Below are positions 51,500 to 60,981 of a stretch of DNA of 64,000 bases, in pieces (position 1 is the stretch's first letter; each line of letters begins with the position of its first letter). Position numbers and translations under genes: made by a program. The DNA is from UBA12170 sp964293475 (GTDB lineage Bacteria > Bacteroidota > Bacteroidia > Bacteroidales > UBA12170), in assembly GCA_964293475.1 (NCBI GenBank), contig CAXYYJ010000005.1, positions 1 to 64,000 of the forward strand, in the 5' to 3' direction. Below the pieces are notes generated by a model. It was not told the origin of the DNA. It saw only the letters and a list, made by a program, of their open reading frames with translations, and ran no database searches.

Positions 51500-52759
51500 C
51501 TACAACAATTCCAAGCGGTAAGAATCCATCTTGATAAAGATAAACAACAGGATGGTGAAAGACCACAGCGACGATCCGCCATAGCTAAAGAAAGGGAGTG
51601 GAATTCCAATAACCGGAGCCAAACCTATGGTCATGGAAATATTAATGGCAATATGAAAAAACAAAACCGAAGCTACCGCATAGCCGTAGATTCGGCTAAA
51701 AGCGCTTCGCTGTCTTTCGGCTACAATTATTATCCGGATTAATAAAAAGGAAAAGAGCATCAGCACCACCGCAGATCCCAGAAACCCCCATTCTTCTCCC
51801 ACGGTACAAAATATAAAGTCGGTACTTTGCTCCGGCACAAAATTATATTTGGTTTGTGTGCCCTGTAGGAAACCCTTACCCGCTATCCCACCCGAACCAA
51901 TGGCAATCAACGATTGATGAACATTATAACCCACTCCATGATAATCAGTTGTCTTGCCAAGCAATACATCGATTCTGTTCTTTTGATGCTCTTGTAACAC
52001 ATTCTCAAAGACAAAATCGATAGAAAAAATAAATACTGCAACTAGTAAAAAAATACCCACAAGGTTTAAAATATTCTTTCGTGCCTTTCGCATTAATGCG
52101 AATAACAGAATGACTATTGCCGCCAATGCAGCCAGCATAGCCCACTTACCAATGAGAAGGGTGAGCACAAAAATTAATACCAAAACTACTCCTATGATTA
52201 AAAAATTGCCCGAAAAACCCTCTCTGTACAAAACCAGAATAAAGGAGGAAAAAACCAATGCACTTCCCGTGTCGTTTTGTAAAAAAATGAGCCCTGCGGG
52301 GAAAAGAATAATTAGAAATGCCCTGAGTAGCTGTTTGGGTTCTTTTAAGTCCAACTGTATATCGCTCAAATATTTAGCCAAGGCCAAAGCTGTTGCAAAC
52401 TTAGCAAACTCCGATGGCTGTAGCCTGAATCCGCCAATTTGAATCCAACTTTGAGACCCGGCAACAACGGTACCAAAAACCAAAACAACAAGCAAAAAAA
52501 CCAGCCACAAGCCATAAATATAATAGGCAAAACTTGTAAAGAACTTCATATCAATCATCAGGATAACAAAAATGAGAAACAAAGAAGTTCCCATCCAGAT
52601 TACTTGTTTACCATAGCGCTGGCTCATATCGAAAATATCGGAATGGTCAGGATCGTAAACAGCAGCATACACACTGAATAATCCCATGATAACAAGGATA
52701 AGATATGAGCCCACCAACCACCAGTCCAAATGTTTAAATATGTTATTCTTTTCTCTCAT
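51500..52759 (-). CDS. rodA: peptidoglycan glycosyltransferase RodA
   Basis: 419 aa, about ten membrane helices of the SEDS family. Diagnostic: 'GAVVAGSQSWIQIGGFRLQPSEFAK'-type sequence here split as GTVVAGSQSWI and GGFRLQPSEFAK, the catalytic Asp region 'EWGFLGS', and C-terminal GIPLPFFSYGGSSL. RodA polymerises glycan during cell elongation together with PBP2, encoded immediately upstream. Start is 33 bp after the PBP2 stop. Confidence 0.95.
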   Translation of the reverse strand: MREKNNIFKHLDWWLVGSYLILVIMGLFSVYAAVYDPDHSDIFDMSQRYGKQVIWMGTSLFLIFVILMIDMKFFTSFAYYIYGLWLVFLLVVLVFGTVVAGSQSWIQIGGFRLQPSEFAKFATALALAKYLSDIQLDLKEPKQLLRAFLIILFPAGLIFLQNDTGSALVFSSFILVLYREGFSGNFLIIGVVLVLIFVLTLLIGKWAMLAALAAIVILLFALMRKARKNILNLVGIFLLVAVFIFSIDFVFENVLQEHQKNRIDVLLGKTTDYHGVGYNVHQSLIAIGSGGIAGKGFLQGTQTKYNFVPEQSTDFIFCTVGEEWGFLGSAVVLMLFSFLLIRIIIVAERQRSAFSRIYGYAVASVLFFHIAINISMTIGLAPVIGIPLPFFSYGGSSLWSFTILLFIFIKMDSYRLELL

Positions 52760-52792
52760 AATTGTCTGTTAATCAGGAATTATCATATCTCT

Positions 52793-54607
52793 TTAAGGAC
52801 TTATTAAATCTGCTTCAATAATTCCACTTTCTTTTTCGAATCGAATCACTTTTCTGTTCAGATACATCTCTATCATTAAACTGGCAATGGGAGCAGCCCA
52901 TGTTCCCCCAAAATCCCCCGAGTTTTCAACAACCACAGCAATGGCTATTTTGGGGTTGTCTTTTGGGGCAAAAGCAATAAAAATACTATGATCCTTACCC
53001 ATTGGATTCTGAACTGTTCCTGTTTTACCGCAGATTACAATGCTGTCCATAGCTGCTCTTCTGGCAGTTCCGCCTTCTCCAACTACTTTTTGCATTCCCT
53101 CAATGATAGGATCGAAATGGTAAGGGTCGACATCAACAACATGTTTCACACGGTATTCTTCCAGAATATTATCAGGATTCCCAACTGCTCTCACCAAATG
53201 CGGAGAATAATAAAATCCCCGGTTGGCAATAGCAGCCACAACATTGGCCATTTGAAGCGGAGTAATCAGCAATTCCCCCTGGCCTATACTCAACGACCTC
53301 ACAGTCATGGCATTCCAGGAACCAGCATACACCTTATCGTAATACTCGCGCGATGGCACCATACCCGCTTTTTCAAACATTAAATCGGTATTGAACTTTT
53401 CTCCCAAGCCAAAGGTTTTCACTTTATTATACCACATTTCATAGGAACGCTTCACGCTTCCCTGACTTCCGAGTGTTGTGCGGAAAACTCCCCAAAAATA
53501 AGGATTGCAGCTTTGTTGAATTCCATAAACCATGGCCAGTGGCGAACCATGATTATGAGAACATTTAATGGGAGTTGCACCCTTGCCTGAACAACTAAAA
53601 GTTGTTCCTATAGTAACGGCATTCATATCCAAAGCCACCAAAGCATTTACAAGTTTAAAAGTGGAACCGGGAGGGTAGGATGCCATTAAAGCCCTGTTAT
53701 AGAGCGGCTTCAAACTATCGTTCACCAATTTATTGAAATTCTTTCCACGGCTAAATCCCACCAACAAATCAGGATCGTAGGCCGGACTCGAAACCAAGGC
53801 CAAAATTTCACCGGTTGCTGGTTCAATAGCTACAATGCTGCCCAGCTTATTTTTCATCAACTTTTCACCGTAGGTTTGAAGAACAGCATCCAAACTTGTG
53901 TAAAGACTTTGCCCATTCACAGCTATGGTATCAAACTTGCCTTCTTTATACTTTCCTTTGGGGCGGTTCAGCACATCGACCAACTCAAATTTTACGCCTT
54001 TTATTCCCCTGAGTTCTTTATCATAGAATTTTTCTATGCCGCTTTTCCCAATATAATCGCCCATTTTATAGTAAGGATCCTTTTCCATATCTCGCGGACT
54101 CACCTCGCCCACATCGCCCAGGTTTAAGGCTCCTGAATGATAAGGATAACGACGAAGTGTTCGCTCGGTCACAAAAAAGCCCTTGTATTCATAAATGGTT
54201 TCCTGCATATAGGCAAAATCAACCTGAGGAATTTGCCCTAAAAACAACGACGCCTTATATCGGCTGTGGTTTTTTGCTTTATCCATTCGGGCTTTAAACT
54301 CCGATTTCGAGATTTTTAGAAGTTGACAGAATTTATTGGTGTCCAAATTTTCAACCTGTTTTGGAATCACCATAATGTCGTAGGCTGCATCGTTGGCAAC
54401 CATAATTTTCCCATTCCTGTCAAAAATTACACCTCGGGCGGGATACACAGTATTCTTCCTGATGGCATTACTCTCGGCCGAAAGGGCATATTTCTCTTCA
54501 ATAATCTGAATATAAAACAGCCTTGCAAGAATAATAAAGGCAAACACGCCTATTATTCCAATGATGACAATCTTACGATCCGAATAGTTACTTTTTATTT
54601 TTGCCAT
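52793..54607 (-). CDS. mrdA: penicillin-binding protein 2 (elongation transpeptidase)
   Basis: 604 aa. N-terminal membrane anchor (about 10-32), dimerisation/head domain with ARGVIFDRNG, then transpeptidase domain with the SxxK motif in YPPGSTFK, SxN-type motif and KTG in CGKTGTVQN. Class B PBP2 working with RodA in lateral wall synthesis; the two genes form the standard leftward operon. A -7 box TATTTTTG (minus, 54616-54623) precedes the ATG. mreBCD do not appear directly upstream. 54608-54971 holds this promoter region and nothing else recognised. Confidence 0.95.
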   Translation of the reverse strand: MAKIKSNYSDRKIVIIGIIGVFAFIILARLFYIQIIEEKYALSAESNAIRKNTVYPARGVIFDRNGKIMVANDAAYDIMVIPKQVENLDTNKFCQLLKISKSEFKARMDKAKNHSRYKASLFLGQIPQVDFAYMQETIYEYKGFFVTERTLRRYPYHSGALNLGDVGEVSPRDMEKDPYYKMGDYIGKSGIEKFYDKELRGIKGVKFELVDVLNRPKGKYKEGKFDTIAVNGQSLYTSLDAVLQTYGEKLMKNKLGSIVAIEPATGEILALVSSPAYDPDLLVGFSRGKNFNKLVNDSLKPLYNRALMASYPPGSTFKLVNALVALDMNAVTIGTTFSCSGKGATPIKCSHNHGSPLAMVYGIQQSCNPYFWGVFRTTLGSQGSVKRSYEMWYNKVKTFGLGEKFNTDLMFEKAGMVPSREYYDKVYAGSWNAMTVRSLSIGQGELLITPLQMANVVAAIANRGFYYSPHLVRAVGNPDNILEEYRVKHVVDVDPYHFDPIIEGMQKVVGEGGTARRAAMDSIVICGKTGTVQNPMGKDHSIFIAFAPKDNPKIAIAVVVENSGDFGGTWAAPIASLMIEMYLNRKVIRFEKESGIIEADLISP

Positions 54608-54971
54608 ATTATCTTCAAAAATAGATTAGAATTAGTCCTTACAGGCCAATCCCATATCTTTTAAATTAACTTATTTTTGTTAATCCTGTTCTCTTTCCAT
54701 ATAGTTGCTCCCAGGTCTTCAATGAGAATAAAACAAATGCTTAAAAGTCATTTTTTTTGGATTCATTTCCTGCCCCAAACATTAACAACTTATTTATCAT
54801 TACATTAGACTTGCTTCTAATAACCCCTGATTAACAAAAAAATAAAGGTCAGTTTCTGCCAAAACCGTGTGCAAAAATCGGAGATTATCGATTCAATATT
54901 TAACATTGAAAAAAAAATAAATGATTATTTTTTATTACTTTTAATCGAATAAAAACCATAAAAATAATGTT

Positions 54972-55499
54972 ATGAAAAAACTGTTTTTTTATATCGCAAT
55001 AGCCGGATTATTAGCACTTAGTGCTTGTAAACAAAGCTCAAAAGAAAACATCCCCAACGAGGCAGAACAAGCAGTTGAAATGGAAAAAGCCAAAGCCAAC
55101 ATCTCTGAGATGCTCGATCAGCTGGCCAATTCAATCGAAACCGGAAACATGTCGATTGTAGAAAAAATATGGTGCCCTAAAGAAGAAACCATGCTTATTG
55201 GAACCGAAAACAATGAAAAACTAATTGGCTGGACGGCTATAAAAGATGCTATACAAGGGCAATTTTCGAAACTTAACGAAACACTAATTTCCATTACAGA
55301 CCAAAATATCTGGCTTAGCAAGGATGGAAATACCGCCTGGTTTTTCGAAGAACTCAATTACAATTTTATTTACAACGACAAAGCCATGAGCATCGAAGGT
55401 ATCAGATTTACAGGCGTATTTGTTAAAAACACCGATGGTGCCTGGAAATTAGTTCAGGGACATATGTCGGCCCCAACAAGTTTGGATGTAAAGAAGTAA
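54972..55499 (+). CDS. SnoaL/DUF4440-like lipoprotein
   Basis: 175 aa. Lipoprotein signal (IAIAGLLALSAC, Cys19) then a cone-shaped NTF2-like domain (about 45-170): 'MLDQLANSIETGNMSIVEKIWCPKEETMLIG', 'GWTAIKDAIQGQFSKL' and 'FTGVFVKNTDGAWKLVQGHMSAP'. The SnoaL/DUF4440 family includes enzymes and binding proteins; no catalytic residues can be assigned. Function unknown. A strong terminator follows. Confidence 0.8.
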   Translation: MKKLFFYIAIAGLLALSACKQSSKENIPNEAEQAVEMEKAKANISEMLDQLANSIETGNMSIVEKIWCPKEETMLIGTENNEKLIGWTAIKDAIQGQFSKLNETLISITDQNIWLSKDGNTAWFFEELNYNFIYNDKAMSIEGIRFTGVFVKNTDGAWKLVQGHMSAPTSLDVKK

Positions 55500-55540
55500 T
55501 AATCTGTTCGTAAAAATCAATGCTGGTTAGTGAATTCTAA

Positions 55541-55579
55541 GAACGAAAAAGGGGAGTCAATGACTCCCCTTTTTCGTTC
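55541..55579. terminator. perfect bidirectional terminator
   Basis: Two perfect 19-bp arms (55541-55559 and 55561-55579, starting GAACGAAAAAGGGG) around a single A. Each strand ends in a T-rich run, so it serves the genes on both sides. Confidence 0.9.
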
Positions 55580-55591
55580 TTTTTCAACCCA

Positions 55592-56233
55592 TTACATATT
55601 TATTTTGAGATAAACATTGGTTTCTTCAATGAGCAGCTCCCTAAAACTATAACTTGTTATCACTTTTGTTTTACTGTCCTGAATCATAGCCCTGTCGCTG
55701 GTTACAGATTTTACTGGCGAAGGAGTATTCACAATAAACTTATAGTTGATATAGTCCAGCATGTCGTCCGATGGCATTTCAGCCGAAAGATTTTGTTCCT
55801 CTATGAGTTTTTGCAAATAAGGACTTAAATTAGGCCGAACAATTTTATTCTCTTTGATTTTGAGAAATTTCTTGATAAAAATATTGGGCTTAACTTCTGC
55901 TAAAGCATATAAAGCTGTATTCAAAGAATTAGGATCGGCAAAATCGAAACTAATCTGAAATTTCAAATCCTTTGGCTTAATATTATTCTTAACATTCGAA
56001 ATCCCCGGCTGGTTTCTCAAAAGCGAAATCTTTTGATCCATTTCTTCCATCACAGGAATCTCCGGCATATTCCCCATTTGACTCATCAACGCTCCCAAGC
56101 CTGCAGTTTCCAAACGCATTTCATAACTGCCCGAAAGGTTTTTATTGATGGTTACCTCTTCAACCAAATCAATACAACTGGTCATTCCAAAGGCTAAAAT
56201 GGCAAAAGCCAAAAGCAATATTTTATTTTTCAT
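55592..56233 (-). CDS. hypothetical lipoprotein
   Basis: 213 aa with lipoprotein signal (AILAFGMTSC, Cys19). 'IDLVEEVTINKNLSGSYEMRLETAG' at the mature N-terminus and an overall mixed alpha/beta composition without repeats. I do not recognise the family. A TAAATTTG -7 box lies on this strand at 56254-56261. It is convergent with the NTF2-like lipoprotein. Confidence 0.75.
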   Translation of the reverse strand: MKNKILLLAFAILAFGMTSCIDLVEEVTINKNLSGSYEMRLETAGLGALMSQMGNMPEIPVMEEMDQKISLLRNQPGISNVKNNIKPKDLKFQISFDFADPNSLNTALYALAEVKPNIFIKKFLKIKENKIVRPNLSPYLQKLIEEQNLSAEMPSDDMLDYINYKFIVNTPSPVKSVTSDRAMIQDSKTKVITSYSFRELLIEETNVYLKINM

Positions 56234-56507
56234 CAGGTATTTTTTTTAGGAGACAAATTTAAATGAATATCAAACTCATGAACGGCCAAAGGCCAAAACT
56301 ATTACAAACCCCGCTATAATTCTTCAAATTCATCTCAATCTTAAAGTGCTTTGAAGGATAGCAATCTATAAAAACCAACCACCTTTTGCTGTTGCAACTT
56401 TGAAAATATCATGGGATTAATGCAAACTTTATTGCATAAATCTATCTGCTACAACCCTCAGAATCAAAAAAAATTACAACCTTTACAACATCAAGAATAA
56501 AAAAGAT

Positions 56508-58481
56508 ATGAAGCATTTATTTACCCTTACCTTCATGGCACTGCTTCTCATAATTAATGCAGATGGCTATTCTCAAAATTCTGTAAATCAGCACACTTCA
56601 AATTTTTCACTTTCACCAAAACCCTATGCACGTTATTGGTGGTTTGCTTCCGAAATTCAGAAGCAAGATGTAGCCTATAATCTCGATTGGCTCAAAAACA
56701 ATGGCTTTGGGGGTGTGGAACTGGCATGGGTTTATCCGCTAAACAGGTTCAATGCAGCCGACACAAGCTATACACCTCGTCAGGAATGGCTCGGCGCTGA
56801 GTGGCAGGAAATAGTGGAATACACCATAAAATATGCCGACAGCATAGGTCTCAGCTGCGACATGACCTTTGGTTCTCTGTGGCCTTTTGGCGATAGTAAA
56901 GTAAGTTTTGACCAGGCTTCACAAAAATTTGGCGACCCGAACTGGCGACAGGAAATCAAATACTCCTGGGAGCACCCCAAAAAAGGGTTCGTTGTTGATC
57001 ATATCACGCCTTCGAACTATTTACCTTATTTCTCTCGTCTGGCCAATTCGTTTCCAAAACCCAAACTAACTAATCCCCAGGCCTGGTTTATCGACAGCTG
57101 GGAAGTTGATACAGAACGACTTTGGAGCAATTCATTCGATGATGATTTCCAGAAGGCCTATGGATACAGCATTTCTCCCTTCATGGATTCTATTTATAAC
57201 CCCAAAAATGCTCATCAGCTTTACGATTATTCAAAACTCCTATCACAAAAAGTACTGAAATTCTACGCTCAATTCGATTCTACCCTCAACTCAGCGGGAA
57301 AACTTTCGCGGGGACAAGTTTCCGGTGCTCCCTGCGATCTCATTTCGGGATATGCCCTGCTCGACATTCCAGAAGGCGAATCCATGCTTTTTGAACCTGA
57401 ATTCTCTGCCATTCCAGCTTCTGCAGCTCTGCTCTCGCAAAAAAAATATACCTCCGCCGAAGCATTTACCTGCATCTATGGCTGGCCCCGCGATTATATG
57501 CGTCAGGAACAAACTGCCGACCTTAAATTAGTTGCTGATGCGCTGTTCGCCAATGGAATTAACCATTTCGTTTGGCATGGGAAACCCCATAATGAGGCAC
57601 AATCCGATTCGGTAAATTTCTACGCCACCACCCATATAGGTCCTACAAGCCCCATGGCCTCTGAATTTCCGGAGTTCAATAATTATCTCGAAAAGGTCTC
57701 TGACTATATGAGTCTTGGAAAAACTTATACAGATATTGCCGTGTATCTGCCCACTGAAGATGCCTGGATGGCAGGTGTAATGCCAAAAGAAGACCAATTT
57801 AAATGGGCCTGGGGTTATTACGAAATGCGTTATAACAAATTCCCGAAAGAACTCAATGGTATGTGCCCCGCCTGGATTAATGGTGAATTCCTGCGAAAAG
57901 CAGACTATACAAGAAACAGACTTAGAGTAGGTGATGCAACATTTAAAGCCCTTTATGTGGATGCACAATATATTGACTATGAATCGCTGCGCGATATGGT
58001 TCGATTGGCTAAAAAAGGTTTGTATATCATTCTTAAACAACTTCCCACAGAGCCTGGCACTAAAAAACATGCTGATTATGATAAACTGGTTTATCTACTG
58101 TCGCGAGGTAAAAATGTGTACAAAAAAATTCCGGAAGGAAAATTCCTTCAACCCCTAATTATATCACAAATACCTGTAGAACATTGGGTCAGAGTTTTAG
58201 ATAAAACCGTCTATATTTTCTTCGCCAATCCCAAATCATCGAATTTAAAATTTCCATTGGAGATGGGCCAGTCATTTAACGAAGAAACAAAATCTTTCCC
58301 AGTAACGGTTTTCTATAATTACCAATCTTTCAAATTAGTGCTGGATTTCAAACCTTACCAATCGCTTTTGTACAAAATAGAGAAGAGAAAAATAGAGAAA
58401 ATTGACATTGAATTTACTCCCAAAACACCTGTCCAAATCAAAAGGCCCGATGGTTTTAAAGCCCCCTGGCTCGTCAAGTAG
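56508..58481 (+). CDS. GH106-like glycoside hydrolase, secreted
   Basis: 657 aa with signal peptide (1-22, ending DGYS). 'ARYWWFASEIQKQDVAYNLDWLKNNGFGGVEL' and 'SAEAFTCIYGWPRDYMRQEQTADLKLVADALFANGINHFVWHGKP' have the look of GH106 alpha-L-rhamnosidase-like proteins, whose catalytic TIM barrel ends in such a 'D..fa.Gin.fv.H' strand. Glu residues that could be catalytic are not pinned down. It lacks the long accessory domains of typical GH106 enzymes (over 1,000 aa). Substrate unknown. Confidence 0.65.
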   Translation: MKHLFTLTFMALLLIINADGYSQNSVNQHTSNFSLSPKPYARYWWFASEIQKQDVAYNLDWLKNNGFGGVELAWVYPLNRFNAADTSYTPRQEWLGAEWQEIVEYTIKYADSIGLSCDMTFGSLWPFGDSKVSFDQASQKFGDPNWRQEIKYSWEHPKKGFVVDHITPSNYLPYFSRLANSFPKPKLTNPQAWFIDSWEVDTERLWSNSFDDDFQKAYGYSISPFMDSIYNPKNAHQLYDYSKLLSQKVLKFYAQFDSTLNSAGKLSRGQVSGAPCDLISGYALLDIPEGESMLFEPEFSAIPASAALLSQKKYTSAEAFTCIYGWPRDYMRQEQTADLKLVADALFANGINHFVWHGKPHNEAQSDSVNFYATTHIGPTSPMASEFPEFNNYLEKVSDYMSLGKTYTDIAVYLPTEDAWMAGVMPKEDQFKWAWGYYEMRYNKFPKELNGMCPAWINGEFLRKADYTRNRLRVGDATFKALYVDAQYIDYESLRDMVRLAKKGLYIILKQLPTEPGTKKHADYDKLVYLLSRGKNVYKKIPEGKFLQPLIISQIPVEHWVRVLDKTVYIFFANPKSSNLKFPLEMGQSFNEETKSFPVTVFYNYQSFKLVLDFKPYQSLLYKIEKRKIEKIDIEFTPKTPVQIKRPDGFKAPWLVK

Positions 58482-58492
58482 AGTATAGCGGG

Positions 58493-59380
58493 CTACTGCA
58501 CTAACGATTTATAATAATCGGACTTGGCCTTATCGTCAAATCGCGCGTAAATATTGGCCAAATAAGCGGCATACTTATGGCCATTATCCATATTCCATAG
58601 CCTGTCGAAATATTTCAACGATTCTTTGAAATCTGCTGTGCTTTGGTCAAGCTCCTTTAAAAGAATTTTGTATTGGGAATTGGTTTTATTCGAGTTGTAA
58701 GCAGCCATTGCCTTTTGGTATCTATCTTCGGCTGTATTGTAGAATTTTTTGGCTAACCAATCAAGAGCCAATGCATTGGATTGATTTTGAAGCACCAATT
58801 TCTCTGCTATTTCATCGCACTCGCTGTCGATTTTCAAGGTTTTATTCAACAGAAAATACTTATTCAAATTGTCCTCGTTTGCCTTAAATTCATTACCAAG
58901 TTCCTTCCATTCATATTTCGCCTTTTCCCAATTTTCGCTTTTTATATAAGCGTCAAAAAGTCGGTTTTTCATTTCCATACTATCCAAATCCTTTTCAGCA
59001 AGTCCATCATAACCCTCCAGTGCCGAAAGCTCCCTACTCAAATTGTCAACATCTGCATACCACCGGCTAAGGATTCGATACATTTCGGGACTTTCATACC
59101 CCATCTCTTTGGCCTTTTCATATTGCATAACCGCCGTATTGGTCTGTCCTATTGCGTAATACGACTGTGCCAATTTTACAAATACATCAGTCGTAATCAG
59201 GTTCCCTTTGAGTTTTTCTTCATAGATAAACTGGTCGTAATAGCCTATTGCTTTTTGATAGTAGCCCGAATCAAAAGCATTGTCGGCCAATTGATTATAT
59301 AAAACCACCGATTTTGGCGCACTGCAGGAAAAGAGAATAGAGAGCAAGGCGAGAAACAATAAGTGTTGAATTCTTTTCAT
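58493..59380 (-). CDS. TPR-repeat lipoprotein
   Basis: 295 aa from ATG 59380 (MKRIQHLLFLALLSILFSC, Cys19). The -7 box TATTTTTG at 59396-59403 overlaps the longer frame's start (59398), so the shorter start is favoured. TPR-like helical pairs: ADNAFDSGYYQKAIGYYDQFI, VKLAQSYYAIGQTNTAVMQYEKAKEMGY, YNTAEDRYQKAMAAYNSN. Probably a scaffold or assembly lipoprotein in the periplasm; partner unknown. Confidence 0.8.
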   Translation of the reverse strand: MKRIQHLLFLALLSILFSCSAPKSVVLYNQLADNAFDSGYYQKAIGYYDQFIYEEKLKGNLITTDVFVKLAQSYYAIGQTNTAVMQYEKAKEMGYESPEMYRILSRWYADVDNLSRELSALEGYDGLAEKDLDSMEMKNRLFDAYIKSENWEKAKYEWKELGNEFKANEDNLNKYFLLNKTLKIDSECDEIAEKLVLQNQSNALALDWLAKKFYNTAEDRYQKAMAAYNSNKTNSQYKILLKELDQSTADFKESLKYFDRLWNMDNGHKYAAYLANIYARFDDKAKSDYYKSLVQ

Positions 59381-59395
59381 TGGAAAAATTTTCAG

Positions 59396-59403
59396 CAAAA
59401 ATA
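59396..59403 (-). promoter_or_regulatory. putative -7 box for the TPR lipoprotein gene; decides its start
   Basis: Minus strand TATTTTTG, exact TAnnTTTG, 15 bp before ATG 59380. Confidence 0.45.
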
Positions 59404-59630
59404 GCTGTTTTTAAAATCTGGTTAACCGTAGCTTTATTTTGGACTGTTATTATTATTCTTCAAAGGGCTCAATGTCACCTTGCCATTTGAGATGCTTTAT
59501 CGCATCGCATCAATCAGCTTCCCGCATATAATCAAATTTCCCTGACCTTCCACATATTTGTCTTTTTTATTTGCCAATGGCATTTAACCATTTTAAAGAA
59601 TTAGTTAAGTTCAGTTGACCTACTTTTTTT

Positions 59631-59638
59631 TAATTTTG
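59631..59638 (+). promoter_or_regulatory. putative -7 box for the alpha-oxoamine synthase gene
   Basis: TAATTTTG, exact TAnnTTTG, 24 bp before ATG 59663. Confidence 0.45.
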
Positions 59639-59662
59639 CCCAACTTTAAAAAACCATAAAAA

Positions 59663-60907
59663 ATGGATTTATTCGAAAAAACAACTTTAAAACTTGGTCC
59701 ATTAGGCCAATATGCCGATCAGGCTGAAGGTTATTATATGTTCCCCAAACTGGAAGGTGAACTGTCGAACAAAATGATATTCCGGGGCAAAGAGGTTCTG
59801 GTTTGGAGCCTTAATAATTACCTGGGTTTAGCCAACCATCCCGAAGTAAGAAAAGCCGATGCTCAGGCAGCAGCCGACTGGGGAATGGCTTATCCCATGG
59901 GTGCCCGTATGATGTCTGGTCAAACTAAATATCACGAGCAACTGGAAAACGAGCTGGCAGCTTTCGTTAGCAAAGAATCGGCCTATCTTCTCAACTATGG
60001 ATATCAGGGCATGGTTTCCATTATCGATACTTTGGTCGACCGTCACGATGTGATTGTTTACGACAGCGAAGCTCACGCCTGCATTCTCGACGGAATGCGC
60101 CTGCATATTGGAAAGCGATTTGTTTATCCCCACAATAATATCGAAAATCTCGAAAAACAACTTCAACGTGCCACCGCCATCGTTGAACAAACCGGAGGGG
60201 CTATCTTAGTCATCACCGAGGGTGTTTATGGAATGGCTGGCGATTTGGGGAAATTGAAGGAAATAGCCGACCTTAAAAAGAAATTCAGCTTCCGCCTGCT
60301 TGTCGACGATGCCCATGGATTTGGAACCATGGGAAAAACTGGTGCCGGCACCGGCGAACATTTGGGGGTTCAGGATGAAATTGACATTTATTTTGGCACT
60401 TTTGCCAAATCAATGGCTGGCATTGGAGGCTTCGTAGCCAGCAATGCTTCAGTTATTAAATACCTGAAATACAATATGCGTTCTCAAATATTCGCCAAAT
60501 CACTTCCCATGCCTATGGTTATTGGTGCGCTGAAACGACTGAGCATGATTAGAGAATCGCAGGAATATAAAGTCAAACTCTGGGTTATTGTAAATGCCCT
60601 TCAAAAAGGTCTTAAGGAAAATGGATTCAATATCGGCGGAACCGAATCGCCTGTAACACCAGTAATTCTGCAGGGTGGAGTTTCACAAGCCACTCAGGTT
60701 ACCTACGACATGCGCGAAAATTTTGGAATTTTCTGCTCCATAGTTTCCTATCCAGTTATCCCCAAAGGCATCATTTTACTAAGAATAATCCCAACCGCTG
60801 TTCATACATTAGAAGATGTAAACTACACCATCGAATCGTTTAAAAAAGTAAAAGAAAAACTGGAAACCGGTAAATACGATAGTGAATTCAAAGAAATGAC
60901 AGCTTAA
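59663..60907 (+). CDS. alpha-oxoamine synthase family PLP enzyme (SPT/KBL/BioF-like)
   Basis: 414 aa. 'SLNNYLGLANHPEV', 'GARMMSGQTKYHEQLENELAAF', HACILDG, VDDAHGFGTMG and the PLP-binding Lys in YFGTFAKSMAGIGGF are those of alpha-oxoamine synthases. These condense an amino acid with an acyl-CoA: serine palmitoyltransferase, 2-amino-3-ketobutyrate CoA ligase and BioF share the fold. Bacteroidota often carry such a protein with an N-terminal GPLGQYADQAEGYY segment, annotated either way. Sphingolipid synthesis is possible but cannot be distinguished by eye. Confidence 0.85.
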   Translation: MDLFEKTTLKLGPLGQYADQAEGYYMFPKLEGELSNKMIFRGKEVLVWSLNNYLGLANHPEVRKADAQAAADWGMAYPMGARMMSGQTKYHEQLENELAAFVSKESAYLLNYGYQGMVSIIDTLVDRHDVIVYDSEAHACILDGMRLHIGKRFVYPHNNIENLEKQLQRATAIVEQTGGAILVITEGVYGMAGDLGKLKEIADLKKKFSFRLLVDDAHGFGTMGKTGAGTGEHLGVQDEIDIYFGTFAKSMAGIGGFVASNASVIKYLKYNMRSQIFAKSLPMPMVIGALKRLSMIRESQEYKVKLWVIVNALQKGLKENGFNIGGTESPVTPVILQGGVSQATQVTYDMRENFGIFCSIVSYPVIPKGIILLRIIPTAVHTLEDVNYTIESFKKVKEKLETGKYDSEFKEMTA

Positions 60908-60934
60908 GCAACAATATTTAAGGAACTATTTTCC

Positions 60935-60968
60935 AAAAAGCTCGTAAGAACGCCTTACGGGCTTTTTT
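60935..60968 (+). terminator. intrinsic terminator
   Basis: AAAAGCTCGTAAG pairs with CTTACGGGCTTTT (one mismatch) around AACGC, followed by a T-run, 27 bp after the alpha-oxoamine synthase stop. Confidence 0.85.
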
Positions 60969-60981
60969 TAAAAACATTCAT

